The position numbers and the translations under genes were made by a program. This document shows positions 32,100 through 41,463 of a stretch of 64,000 nucleotides of DNA, piece after piece. Where the stretch lies: contig JAFCDQ010000003.1 of the NCBI GenBank assembly GCA_017609645.1, positions 62,001-126,000 on the forward strand. The letters are read 5' to 3'. Each line of letters opens with the position of its first letter. The first letter of the stretch is position 1. The notes beneath the pieces were generated by a model, which saw only the letters and a program-made list of their open reading frames with translations, was not told the origin of the DNA and ran no database searches. This DNA is from Candidatus Woesearchaeota archaeon. Lineage in GTDB: Archaea; Nanobdellota; Nanobdellia; Woesearchaeales; ARS49.

Positions 32100-32360
32100 A
32101 TGAGTGAAGAAATAAAAAAAGAGCAAGGTTTCATTGCTTCTGTAAAGTATCATTTCAAGACTTTTGTTCAAAAGTATTTTAGAAAAAATAAAGAAGTAAA
32201 AGAAGAAGCTCCTAAAAGTAATGAAGATAACTTAACTGGAAAAGACTTAGCTTCCTTATTAGATATTGATCCTAGTAGAGGATTAAATTTGCATGAAGCA
32301 AATGAACTCTTAAATTATATTGAGCAGGATGACCCTTATAATCTTCCAGAAGATAATTAA
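32100..32360 (+). CDS. Small acidic protein, unknown
   Basis: 86 residues. A basic amphipathic helix (FIASVKYHFKTFVQKYFRKN) is followed by an acidic half with LASLLDIDPSRGLNLHEANELLNYIEQ. No Cys, no membrane segment. The basic-then-acidic helix layout might bind membranes or nucleic acids, but nothing is recognised. It follows the cbf5 tail copy. Confidence 0.6.
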   Translation: MSEEIKKEQGFIASVKYHFKTFVQKYFRKNKEVKEEAPKSNEDNLTGKDLASLLDIDPSRGLNLHEANELLNYIEQDDPYNLPEDN

Positions 32361-32379
32361 GAAATTAAAAAAATAAAAA

Positions 32380-33117
32380 TTATTTTTGAAGCTTTTCTAT
32401 ACGAACTTCAAATTCCTTTTTTTCTTTGTCGTTGCTAGAGCTGCTGTATCGTTTTGCTTCAGAATCATACCAGGCAACTACTTTTTTAAATTCAGTGATT
32501 GCTTCTTTATTTTTGCCTGCTTTTTCTAAAGCATCTCCTAAGTTTTTTACATAATAAATGTAATCTGGAGAAGTTTCAACTGCTTTTGTATACGCAATAA
32601 CAGCGTCATCAAATCTGTCAGCTTTTTTATAAGCATGTCCTAATTCATTCCATAAGTCGCCATCATCTGAAAACATTTCTGTCCCTGTTTTCCATAATTC
32701 AATTTGTTTGTTGATAGCTCCATTTTCCCAGCCAACAAAACGTTCTGCGCATTCTCTATATTTTTTTATTGTTTTTTCATGATCTCCTGCATGAAAATAA
32801 CAGTTTAATAAAAGCATCCAGGCAGGAGCATCTTGTGTAGCATTTGAACCATAAGGAATATCCACATCTACGTCTTCTTCTAGAATTTTAATTGCTTTTT
32901 GGTAATTGCCTTCTTTCATTGATTTTTCTGCTTGTATTAAATAAAATCTAGGAGTTCCTGGTGTTATTTCTTCTTCAAGAGTTTTCACAATTGCTGTTTT
33001 TGTTTTTGCTTCAAGATTATCATCATTTGATTTGTTACAACCAGTAAAAAATGTGCCAATTGCAGCTCCTACGATAACAGGTACTAAAATTAATTTTGCT
33101 AATGTACTTTTTTTCAT
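32380..33117 (-). CDS. TPR lipoprotein
   Basis: 245 residues from ATG 33117; GGAGGAG lies 9 nt upstream, so the longer frame to 33135 is rejected. The signal peptide MKKSTLAKLILVPVIVGAA ends in FFTGC (lipobox). The mature part has about four TPR units (GNYQKAIKILEEDVDVDIPY, WNELGHAYKKADRFDDAVIAY, LGDALEKAGKNKEAITEF). It resembles the other TPR lipoproteins of this window in layout, but the sequence is not closely related. Likely a surface scaffold. Confidence 0.88.
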   Translation of the reverse strand: MKKSTLAKLILVPVIVGAAIGTFFTGCNKSNDDNLEAKTKTAIVKTLEEEITPGTPRFYLIQAEKSMKEGNYQKAIKILEEDVDVDIPYGSNATQDAPAWMLLLNCYFHAGDHEKTIKKYRECAERFVGWENGAINKQIELWKTGTEMFSDDGDLWNELGHAYKKADRFDDAVIAYTKAVETSPDYIYYVKNLGDALEKAGKNKEAITEFKKVVAWYDSEAKRYSSSSNDKEKKEFEVRIEKLQK

Positions 33118-33265
33118 TTTGTATATCTCCTCCATTAGTGGAATATAAGGTTAAATGAATAACAAGTATTTAAATGTTTCGTTTAACACTACTGTGAAAT
33201 AGTAAAAATTAGGAGTTAGCAATCCTGCCATAAATTTTAAATAAAGTTCACAAACTTCAATAAAT

Positions 33266-34099
33266 ATGGGTGAAGAACTTAATTTTGAAGACAATATTTC
33301 AATAGAAGAAGCAATTAAACAGCTTAATGGAGTTATATTGATTGATACATGTATGTTATCCTCTAACATTAATGAAGTAATGTTTAGTGCAAATAATTAT
33401 GAACATATAAAAGCAGATTTTCCATCTCATTATGAACGTTTAGAGAGAATTGCTGAGATTTTGGTTTTAGATAATGTATATGTTATTCAGGAAGTGTTTG
33501 AAGAATTTAAGACTTTTAAAAATAATTTAAAGAAAAAAGAGAATTTTTTAGATAATGGTTTAAACAATTGGGCAGTTAGAGTGCAAAATAGGAACAGAAA
33601 GTCAAAAATTAATTTAAATTCGGATTATAATCCTTTAGAAAGATTTCATAAAAGTTTTAGTAAATGTGTTGAAAATCAATCTAATTTTGGAAAATATATC
33701 CAGTTGATTGAAAGAAATTTAGGTTATTTAAATGATTTTATAATTAATCCAGGAGAGATTAATTATCTGCTTGATGGAGTTTGCAGATTTAAAGCAGAGA
33801 AAAATAGGGAAATTTCTTGTGAACTTAAGACTGATGAAAAATTGATTGCTGGTGGTTTGGCTTTAAGTCAAGATGAACCAACTCATATTTTGACTAAAGA
33901 TATTGAGATTTTCAAAATAGTTTCAGAGATGTCAAAAGAAAAAAACATAACTGATTTTTTTGAGAAAGATAAAGGAATGGTAAGAACAGCTGCTTTAACT
34001 GTAGTATATTTTGATTCTTCATTAAATTATATTTCTTTGCGTCATTTTCCAAGATACAGCACAAAAAAAACAGAAAGACTAAGAAAAATAAATAAATAG
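33266..34099 (+). CDS. PIN-like nuclease-fold protein
   Basis: 277 residues. Acidic residues are placed as in PIN domains: strand ILIDTCML (first Asp), VYVIQEVFEEF (Glu), LKTDEKLIAGGLALS (Asp) and ILTKDIEIFKI (Asp). A ~110-residue helical insertion (about 85-190) separates the first two from the last two. No antitoxin-like neighbour is present, so it may act in RNA processing rather than as a VapC toxin. Leaderless start (TTTAAATA 26 nt upstream). Homology is inferred from motif order only. Confidence 0.72.
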   Translation: MGEELNFEDNISIEEAIKQLNGVILIDTCMLSSNINEVMFSANNYEHIKADFPSHYERLERIAEILVLDNVYVIQEVFEEFKTFKNNLKKKENFLDNGLNNWAVRVQNRNRKSKINLNSDYNPLERFHKSFSKCVENQSNFGKYIQLIERNLGYLNDFIINPGEINYLLDGVCRFKAEKNREISCELKTDEKLIAGGLALSQDEPTHILTKDIEIFKIVSEMSKEKNITDFFEKDKGMVRTAALTVVYFDSSLNYISLRHFPRYSTKKTERLRKINK

Positions 34100-34141
34100 A
34101 CCAAAAACCTTTAAAAAGCCTAATATATCTTATAGTCTATA

Positions 34142-35956
34142 ATGCATATAGGGCCTTTATATTTTGGTTCAGTAGTTGGATTCGCTGCTTTATTATCTTT
34201 AGTGCCGTTAATTATTTTGTATTTCATTAAGCCAAGCCCTAAAGAGATGAGCATTCCTTCTTTGATGTTTTTTGTCAAATCCACTGGTTCAAGAAAACTC
34301 ACATCATTTTTTAGGTATTTTATGAAAGACTGGCTTTTTGTTTTGCAGTTTTTAGTCTTGTTCATGCTTGCTTTTACTTTTACTCAGCCTTTTGTTTATT
34401 ATCAGCATGATATTACTTCTGAAAATACAGTGATTGTTTTAGACGTCAGCGCAAGTTCTGAAACAGATGAAGGCACTAGAACAAGGTTTGATTATGCTTT
34501 GTCAAAAGCAAAGTCTTCTTTAGGAAACAGCAACACGATTATTCTTGCAAAGGATATGCCTTTTCTTGTTATGAAAGAAGCAAGTTATTCTGAGGCAAGG
34601 GATTATCTTGATGATCTAAAACCTAAACAGACTGAAACTAAGTTGGGTGAGGCAATAATTCTCGCCGGTGAAGTTCTTGCAGGTAAGGAAGGCAGAGTTT
34701 TAGTTATCAGCGACTTTATTAATACTGGCGGACAAGATCCTAATACTGCTAAAGCAGTGTTAGAAAGCAAAGGATTAGTTGTTGACTTTGTGAATACTAT
34801 GAAAGGAAACAAGAGAAACAATGTGGGCATTGTGAATTTAGATATTGATAATGTTCAGACTAGTATTTATGTGAAAAACTTTAATGATAAGCAGGAAACT
34901 GTTAAACTAACTGTTGCCTCTAAATCTAAAGAGCTTGTGATTCCTGCTAAAGGCACTGAATCATTTTCTTTCACAACTCCTTCTGGTGTTACTAAAATAA
35001 GTCTTTCTCCTAGTGATGATTTTCCTGTTGATAATGAAGCTTATTTAAGCGCGCCTTCTGGTGATAAGATTAAGATTGCGTTTATGACTAATAATCCTAG
35101 TGTTTTTCTGCAAAATGCTCTTGAAGCTAGCGGAGAGATTGAATTAGAAATTTTCCGGCCACCTTTGGTTCCTAAAGATGATTTTGATATTTATATTGTT
35201 GCTGATTTGGATAAATCTAAGGTTTTGTCAGGCACTTTCAGCGATTTAGAATCTAAAGCTAAACAAGGAGCTAGTTTTGTTTTCTGTGCTCAGGAAGATA
35301 GTGAGGATATTGATTATGTTTTCAGCCCTGTTGATTTAGAAGGAAGAAAAGACGGCGGTTTTGTTGTTGTTGATCAATTGAATACTTTCACAAAGAATGT
35401 TGATTTTGGCAGTGTTGAATATTTATTGAATGCAGAGCCTAAAGGAGATGATGCTTTGACTATTGCTAAAGCAGCAGACACTTCTTTGCTTGTTGTCAAA
35501 CCAGTTGGCGTGGGCAAGTCTGTTTATTTTGGATTTTTAGAGCAAGGCAGTGGTTTTAAATTTTCTCCAGGTTATCCTATATTTTGGACAGAGTTGATTA
35601 AATATCTTGCAAATAAACAGGATGCTACTAATTTAAATTTCAAGACAGGTGCGATGCTGGTGCTTGATAAGGCTCAGACTATTAAGACTCCGTCAATGAA
35701 AGTTAAGAAAGCTGCTTTGATATTAGAAGAGCAGGGGGTTTATTATCTTGAAGACAGGGCTATTACTGCAAATCTTTTGAGTGATAAGGAATCTGATGTT
35801 AATGCTGAAAAAGTTGTCGGCACTAAGAGTGTTGAGTATGAGTTAAAGCCTGTTAAGGAAAAAAGAGCGCTTAATTGGGCTCATTATCTTTTAATCATCG
35901 CTTTAATTTTGTCATTTGTTGAGTTATGGTATGTTAAGATGAGAGGTGACTTATGA
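34142..35956 (+). CDS. BatA-like membrane protein with von Willebrand A domain
   Basis: 604 residues. N-terminal membrane segments (about 9-28 and 62-82) flank the BatA-type loop FIKPSPKEMSIPSLMFF. The VWA domain follows, with a MIDAS DVSAS in VIVLDVSASSETDEG, then strand-rich Ig-like or GATase-like regions, and a final membrane segment (about 578-597). First gene of a six-gene operon with MoxR ATPase and DUF58 genes; its stop overlaps the next start (ATGA). In bacteria such operons help assemble or stress-proof envelope complexes, with MoxR as chaperone. Confidence 0.87.
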   Translation: MHIGPLYFGSVVGFAALLSLVPLIILYFIKPSPKEMSIPSLMFFVKSTGSRKLTSFFRYFMKDWLFVLQFLVLFMLAFTFTQPFVYYQHDITSENTVIVLDVSASSETDEGTRTRFDYALSKAKSSLGNSNTIILAKDMPFLVMKEASYSEARDYLDDLKPKQTETKLGEAIILAGEVLAGKEGRVLVISDFINTGGQDPNTAKAVLESKGLVVDFVNTMKGNKRNNVGIVNLDIDNVQTSIYVKNFNDKQETVKLTVASKSKELVIPAKGTESFSFTTPSGVTKISLSPSDDFPVDNEAYLSAPSGDKIKIAFMTNNPSVFLQNALEASGEIELEIFRPPLVPKDDFDIYIVADLDKSKVLSGTFSDLESKAKQGASFVFCAQEDSEDIDYVFSPVDLEGRKDGGFVVVDQLNTFTKNVDFGSVEYLLNAEPKGDDALTIAKAADTSLLVVKPVGVGKSVYFGFLEQGSGFKFSPGYPIFWTELIKYLANKQDATNLNFKTGAMLVLDKAQTIKTPSMKVKKAALILEEQGVYYLEDRAITANLLSDKESDVNAEKVVGTKSVEYELKPVKEKRALNWAHYLLIIALILSFVELWYVKMRGDL

Positions 35957-38349
35957 TAGTTTTATCTGATTTAATAAGAGAGATATCCAATGCTTTTCAG
36001 TCTCCTAAGTATCTTTTACTTGTTATTTTCTTAATTCCAGTTTTGATTTTTTTGCTGAAACATGATTTTGTTCATGCTCAGGAAGATCCTAAGACTGCGA
36101 AAAACAAGAAAAAAGCCAGGAAGGTTGTTTTCATTACAAGATTATTGATAATTATTCTTTTGCTAGTTGCGTTAGCAGGTCCTGTTAGGATAACTGAGAA
36201 GACAATTAAAGGTGATGCTTTCATTAAGATGCTGACAGATAAATCAAATAGTATGGATTTGTTTCAAGACAGATCTCTTGAGCTAAAGGAAAAGCTTGAG
36301 AAAAAAGTTAATGTTGAGGCAGATGATGTAGGTATTGGGGATGTAACTAATATTGGAGATTCTATTCTTAATTCTTTAGAGCCAGGCGGAAGTATTTTGT
36401 TAATCAGTGATGGAAATGCTAATAGTGGAGCTGATCTTGGTGATGTTGCATTGTATGCTTCTAAGATTAATGCTTCTATTAATGCTATTAATATCAAGCC
36501 AATTTATTCTGATGTAGGTGTTAGTGTTACAGGCCCGTCTAAGACTATGGCAGGCATTGATAATACTTTTACTGTAAGGATAAATAAGGCGGGAAATATT
36601 GATACAGTTTATTTAAGCGTCACTATTAATGGTGAGAGTGTGTTTGATGATTCTACAAGTAAAAGTGTTATTGAGTTTACTAAGGACTTTGGCAAGGGTA
36701 ATCATAGGATTATTGCTGAGATTAATGCCGAAGGCGATTATTTCCCTCAAAATAATATTTTTTACAAAACTGTGCGTGTTGTTTCTCAGCCAGAAATTTT
36801 GTTTTTAAGTAAAAAAACACAAAGCCCTCTTAAGACTTTATTAGATGATTTATATAAGGTTTCAGAAAAAACTACTTTGCCTGCTAGTTTAGATGATTAT
36901 TATGCTCTTGTTGTTAATGACATCCCTGCAAATGATTTAAATCATATTACTAGTCAGATTAATGAGTTTATTTCTGACGGAAATGGTATGGTTGTTGTTG
37001 GAGGCAGTAATAGTTATCAACATGGAAATTATCAAGGAAGTTCTTTTGAAAGTTTACTGCCTGTTTTTATTGGCTCACCTGGTAAAAAAGCAGGAGGAGT
37101 AAATGTTGCTTTAGTCCTTGATATCTCTCCAAGTACAGGTGCTTATTTTGGTTCTAGCAAGGCTGTTGATGTTGAGAAAGCTTTGGCTGTTAATGTTGTG
37201 AATGATCTTTCTCCTAATTCTATTTTGACTGTTATTGTTTTTAGCGACGCTACAAAAGTTATTTCTCCTCCTAGTTATGTTTTTGAGAAAACAGGTCTTG
37301 AAGATTTGATTGGTTCTTTAAGAGATTCCGGCACGAGCACTCGTATTGAGATGGGTCTTAAGCAGGCAATTGATATTCTTAGTCCGCTTTCTGGAAGTAA
37401 GAATATAATTTTAATTAGTGACGGATGGACTTATCAGGATTCTTTGACAGAGCAGGCTGCTTTGCTTGCTGCGCAAAAAGGCATCAAGATATATACTGTC
37501 GGAGTTGGTCCTAGCACTAATTTTCTTTTAATGATGAAGGTTGCTGCTTTTACTAATGGTATTTATTTCAAGGCAACAGAGGAAAGTAAATTAAAATTAT
37601 TATTTGGCTCGCCTGAGGATAAAGAAGCTATGGGAAAGAAAATGACTTTTACTATTCTCGATATTAATCATTTTATCACGCAGAATCTTGCTATCAGTGC
37701 TGACTTGTCTGGTTTTAATATGATAACTCCTAAATCTACTGCAAGACTGCTTGCTACTACAAGTGGAGGAGATCCTGTGCTTGCTATTTCTCGTCTAGGA
37801 TTAGGAAGAGTTGTTGCTTTAGGTGTTGATGACGGCAGTAAATGGGCAGGCCAATTATTGAATAAAGATAATTCAAAGATAATTTCAAGGATGATGAATT
37901 GGGCTATTGGTGATCCTGAGAGAAAGAGCAAGGCATTTATTGAGGCTAAAGACACTAGGATTAATGATCCTACTGAAATTATTGTTAGAGCAGAGACTAG
38001 ACCTACTGCTACAGGAGTTACTTTCCAGAAAATTGATGAAGATACTTACAGTGCCAGTGTTACTCCTACTCAGACTGGTTTTCAAGAAACAGGTGGAGCT
38101 TTATTTGCTGTGAATTATCCTGCTGAATATGATTCTCCTGGTTTTAGTAAGGAATTGAATTTGATTGTTAAAGGCACAGGAGGTCATTTGTATTCTTATG
38201 ATGATGTTGATGAGATTGTCAAGAACGCAAAGACTAAGTCTAAGAGGACAATTACTGCTAAAGAGCCTGTTATTGCGCCTTTTGTATTATTGGCAATTAT
38301 TATTTATTTATTAGAAATATTTATAAGGAGGTTCTTACGTAAAGAGTAG
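35953..38349 (+). CDS. Large membrane protein with two VWA domains and a GATase-like domain
   Basis: 798 residues. Two N-terminal membrane segments (about 18-35 and 56-77), then a first VWA with MIDAS DKSNS (LTDKSNSMDLF, near 94-98), an Ig-like strand region, a GATase1-like segment with VVVGGSNSYQHGNYQG, a second VWA with MIDAS DISPS (ALVLDISPSTGAYF), another strand-rich region and a C-terminal membrane segment (about 774-793). Two MIDAS sites in one chain are less usual. It overlaps its upstream neighbour by 4 bp and is coupled to the next gene. Confidence 0.87.
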   Translation: MIVLSDLIREISNAFQSPKYLLLVIFLIPVLIFLLKHDFVHAQEDPKTAKNKKKARKVVFITRLLIIILLLVALAGPVRITEKTIKGDAFIKMLTDKSNSMDLFQDRSLELKEKLEKKVNVEADDVGIGDVTNIGDSILNSLEPGGSILLISDGNANSGADLGDVALYASKINASINAINIKPIYSDVGVSVTGPSKTMAGIDNTFTVRINKAGNIDTVYLSVTINGESVFDDSTSKSVIEFTKDFGKGNHRIIAEINAEGDYFPQNNIFYKTVRVVSQPEILFLSKKTQSPLKTLLDDLYKVSEKTTLPASLDDYYALVVNDIPANDLNHITSQINEFISDGNGMVVVGGSNSYQHGNYQGSSFESLLPVFIGSPGKKAGGVNVALVLDISPSTGAYFGSSKAVDVEKALAVNVVNDLSPNSILTVIVFSDATKVISPPSYVFEKTGLEDLIGSLRDSGTSTRIEMGLKQAIDILSPLSGSKNIILISDGWTYQDSLTEQAALLAAQKGIKIYTVGVGPSTNFLLMMKVAAFTNGIYFKATEESKLKLLFGSPEDKEAMGKKMTFTILDINHFITQNLAISADLSGFNMITPKSTARLLATTSGGDPVLAISRLGLGRVVALGVDDGSKWAGQLLNKDNSKIISRMMNWAIGDPERKSKAFIEAKDTRINDPTEIIVRAETRPTATGVTFQKIDEDTYSASVTPTQTGFQETGGALFAVNYPAEYDSPGFSKELNLIVKGTGGHLYSYDDVDEIVKNAKTKSKRTITAKEPVIAPFVLLAIIIYLLEIFIRRFLRKE

Positions 38350-38354
38350 TGAAA

Positions 38355-38840
38355 ATGGGATTTATAACTAAAAATGCAAATATTTTGTTGTTGTTTTTGA
38401 TTCTGCTTAGTTCAGTTGCTCTTGTTTTAGCTACTGTTTTTTTTCAGAGTAATTTTGATAAGATTAATACAGAGTATAATGAGAAGATGACTAAACTTGA
38501 GGAAGTGTCTCAAAAATTAAAAGAATACACTACTGAATTGAATATTAAAGTAGAAAGAGAGAAAGAGATGACAGAGCATTATTCTGAGGTTCAGACAGAG
38601 AAAACACAGCTTGCTTCTGAAAAAGAATCTCTTGAAGATGCAAAAAGCACTCTTGAAGCGCAGGTATCTTCTAAAAATACAGAATTGATTGTTGTTAAGC
38701 AGGAGCTTTCTGATGCTAGAGATGATTTAATTGATGTTCAGAATAACTTAGAAACTTGTGAAGAACAGAATGTTGATTACCAAATTGCTCTTGATAATTG
38801 TGACGACGATCTTGATGATTGTTTAAATCCAGAACCATGA
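38355..38840 (+). CDS. Membrane-anchored coiled-coil protein
   Basis: 161 residues from ATG 38355 (a GTG at 38349 overlaps the preceding stop; AAAGAG is better spaced to the ATG). One membrane segment (about 9-31), then an almost unbroken coiled coil (about 35-145, heptads such as LEEVSQKLKEYTTELNIKVE). The end is acidic and holds three Cys (ETCEEQ, LDNCDDDLDDCLNP). Probably a structural partner of the VWA proteins. ATGA overlap with the next gene. Confidence 0.8.
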   Translation: MGFITKNANILLLFLILLSSVALVLATVFFQSNFDKINTEYNEKMTKLEEVSQKLKEYTTELNIKVEREKEMTEHYSEVQTEKTQLASEKESLEDAKSTLEAQVSSKNTELIVVKQELSDARDDLIDVQNNLETCEEQNVDYQIALDNCDDDLDDCLNPEP

Positions 38841-39619
38841 AGAAAATCAAATCTGCTGTTAGGGAGTTGAAGGATACTTTAGCTTATTTTGGATTATTTA
38901 CAAGTCTTTTTGATACTCTTGTTCTTTTTGCTGTTCTGATTCTTGTTTTTTATTTGACAAATATTCCTTGGTATTTTGCTTTTCTTTTTGCTATTCCTTA
39001 TTTGTTTTTTCATACTAAGACAACTCTGAGAAAATTGAGCATAAGGTTTGTTGAGAAGAAAGTTCCTGAACTTAAGGAAGAGTTAAGGACTGCTGCAGAT
39101 ACTAAAAATGTTGAGAAGAATGAAATTGTTGACTTGCTTCGCGAGGATACTTTGAAAAAGATGAAAAAGATCAAGAGTTCTTATTTTATTAAATTAGGAA
39201 AGTTGACTAGGCAGATTATTTTTCTTGCAGTGATTTCTTTTTTGATAGTTGCGGTTAGTGCTTATCATGTCAGGTTTATTGATGTTCCTAAAAGTCTTTT
39301 TGAACTTAAGGATTTAGGTAAAGAGAATTATATGATTGATGAGGAGTTGCTTTCTTATGATGAGCTGGATGATGCTGATATTTTTGGGGAGAAAAATATT
39401 GCAGAGCTTGGTGATAAAGAACTTTTGCTTGAACTTAATCCAGAAATGAGCGGAGTTGATATATCGCAGGTTAGTGATCCATTTGATAGTTATTTTGATG
39501 AGGTTATTCCTCCTTCTGATATTGAAGCAATGACTGATGCCAGTTATGACGAGTCTTATTCAAATAAGTATAGGAGGATTATTAGGTATTATTTTAATGA
39601 AATCTCTAAGAAGAGATAA
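38837..39619 (+). CDS. Membrane protein of the MoxR/VWA operon, unknown
   Basis: 260 residues from ATG 38837, which overlaps the previous stop. Membrane segments at about 20-38 and 40-58 form a hairpin, a third lies at about 130-150. Between them is a charged helix (KKVPELKEELRTAADTKNVE). The C-terminal ~110 residues are acidic (SYDELDDADIFGEKN; DPFDSYFDEVIPPSD) and probably outside. No family name recognised; position suggests a structural component or DUF4129-like analogue. Confidence 0.78.
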   Translation: MKKIKSAVRELKDTLAYFGLFTSLFDTLVLFAVLILVFYLTNIPWYFAFLFAIPYLFFHTKTTLRKLSIRFVEKKVPELKEELRTAADTKNVEKNEIVDLLREDTLKKMKKIKSSYFIKLGKLTRQIIFLAVISFLIVAVSAYHVRFIDVPKSLFELKDLGKENYMIDEELLSYDELDDADIFGEKNIAELGDKELLLELNPEMSGVDISQVSDPFDSYFDEVIPPSDIEAMTDASYDESYSNKYRRIIRYYFNEISKKR

Positions 39620-39654
39620 ACTTTATATAAATAAAACATTCAAGAGGTGTTGAA

Positions 39655-40590
39655 ATGAAATTTGAAGAAGCTAAAAAGACTTTTGATTATATATTTAATG
39701 AACTTGGCAAGGTTGTTATTGGGCAGGAAGAGCCTTTGAAGCAGGTTACTGTTGCTTTGCTTGCTAATTCTCATGCATTGCTTGAAGGTTATCCTGGGTT
39801 AGCTAAGACTTTGGCCATTACTACTTTCGCTAAGCTTATGGATTTGAAGTTCTCTAGGGTTCAGTTTACTCCTGATTTAATGCCTTCGGATATTACAGGA
39901 ACTTATTTGATTGAAGAAACAACTAGTGGCAAGCGTTCTTTTAAGTTTCAGCCAGGTCCAATTTTCGCTAATGTGGTTCTTGGTGATGAGATTAACAGGG
40001 CAACTCCTAAAACTCAATCTGCATTGTTAGAAGCGATGCAGGAGAAGCAGGTTACTGTAGGTACTGCTACATTCCAGCTTGATGAGCCTTTCTTTGTTCT
40101 TGCCACACAAAATCCTATTGAGCAAGAAGGTACTTATCCTCTTCCAGAAGCGCAGTCAGATAGATTTCTTCTGAAAATTAAGCTTGATTATCCTAGTGAA
40201 GAAGAAGAGCTTGAAATTATTAATAAATATGCAGAAGCCCATAAGGCTGTTAAATTAAAATCTGTGCTTAACAAAGATAGTATTCAATATTTGCAGCATC
40301 TTGCTAAGCAAGTTCCTATTGCTAATGATTTAAAGAAATATATTGTTGACATAATAACCAAAACTAGGAAAAAGAAAGATTTGATTGAGTATGGAGCCAG
40401 TCCTAGAGCGAGTATTGGTTTGACTCTTGCGTCTAAAGCTCGCGCGTTAATTGAAGGCAGGAAATATGTTAGTAAGACAGATATTAACAAGATGGTTTAT
40501 CCTGTTTTAAGGCATAGGATTATTCTAAGTTTTGAGGCTGAAAGGCAAGGTCTTGATGAGGATGCTGTTATTAAGACTTTATTAAAATGA
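39655..40590 (+). CDS. moxR: MoxR-family AAA+ ATPase
   Basis: 311 residues, the family's usual size. Walker A-like LLEGYPGLAKTLAITTFA, Walker B NVVLGDEINRATPKTQSALL, sensor-1 ATQNPIEQEGTYPLPEAQSDRF and the sensor-2 region GASPRASIGLTLAS are all present. MoxR acts as a chaperone for VWA-domain proteins, and this operon holds three such genes plus DUF58. SD GAGGTG before the ATG; 35 bp from the upstream gene. Confidence 0.96.
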   Translation: MKFEEAKKTFDYIFNELGKVVIGQEEPLKQVTVALLANSHALLEGYPGLAKTLAITTFAKLMDLKFSRVQFTPDLMPSDITGTYLIEETTSGKRSFKFQPGPIFANVVLGDEINRATPKTQSALLEAMQEKQVTVGTATFQLDEPFFVLATQNPIEQEGTYPLPEAQSDRFLLKIKLDYPSEEEELEIINKYAEAHKAVKLKSVLNKDSIQYLQHLAKQVPIANDLKKYIVDIITKTRKKKDLIEYGASPRASIGLTLASKARALIEGRKYVSKTDINKMVYPVLRHRIILSFEAERQGLDEDAVIKTLLK

Positions 40591-40600
40591 TTTCATTACA

Positions 40601-41458
40601 ATGATTGAAACAGAATTTTTACATCAGTTGGACAGGTTTAGTCTGATAATTAATAAAAGAGTTACTAGCAATTATTCTGGAGAACGTCGTACTGTAGAGA
40701 CAGGAAGAGGTTTGATTTTTAAGGATCATCAGATTTATGTTCCGGGTGAAGATTTTAGGAATATTGATTGGAAAGTTTTTGGTAGGACTGATAAACTTTT
40801 CACAAAAAGATATGAAGAAGAGAGAAATTTGACTGTGCATGTTCTTGTTGATTTTAGTGCTAGTATGAATTTTGGCAGAGGTAAGCAGAAAAAAAGCGAG
40901 TTTGCAGCGATGATTGGTTTGGGTTTTGCTTACATGGCTTTGAAGAATAATGAGCGTTTTGTTTTGTCAACTTTTACTGATAAGCTTGAGTTTTTCAAGC
41001 CTAAGCGTGGAAAAAAACAGATTATGAGTATTCTTGAGTTCTTGAGTGCTAAAAAAGCTAAAGGTGATATGAAGTTGGATGAAGCTTCTGCTTTGTATAA
41101 GAAAAAAATATCTAAGCAGAGGAGTTTGATGGTTATTATTAGTGATTTTCTTTATTCTATTGACGAGATTAAGAATTGTTTGTATCGTTTTAAGGATAAT
41201 GATCTTATTTTGCTTCAAGTGCTTGATGTGCTTGAGCGTGATTTAAAGATTGAGGGTGATTTAAGACTGCAGGATTTAGAAAGTAAAGCGCACATGAGAA
41301 CTTTTATCAGTCCTTATTTGAAAAAGCATTACACTCAGATGTTAGATGCGCATATTAAGAAGATTCATTTAGAATGTGAGGCTGTTGGTGCTGAGTTTTA
41401 TTCTGCAAATACTGGCCAGAAGATTTTTGATGTTTTCTATGATGTTTTAGGTGGATAA
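40601..41458 (+). CDS. DUF58 protein (VWA-like)
   Basis: 285 residues. The DUF58 signature YVPGEDFRNIDWKVFGRTDKL is followed by a MIDAS-like DFSAS (VLVDFSASMNFG), so this is the fourth metal-binding VWA-type site of the operon. No membrane segment, unlike many DUF58 proteins. Starts 10 bp after moxR, its usual partner. Stop of the operon; a converging SDR gene begins 5 bp beyond. Confidence 0.93.
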   Translation: MIETEFLHQLDRFSLIINKRVTSNYSGERRTVETGRGLIFKDHQIYVPGEDFRNIDWKVFGRTDKLFTKRYEEERNLTVHVLVDFSASMNFGRGKQKKSEFAAMIGLGFAYMALKNNERFVLSTFTDKLEFFKPKRGKKQIMSILEFLSAKKAKGDMKLDEASALYKKKISKQRSLMVIISDFLYSIDEIKNCLYRFKDNDLILLQVLDVLERDLKIEGDLRLQDLESKAHMRTFISPYLKKHYTQMLDAHIKKIHLECEAVGAEFYSANTGQKIFDVFYDVLGG

Positions 41459-41463
41459 TAACA

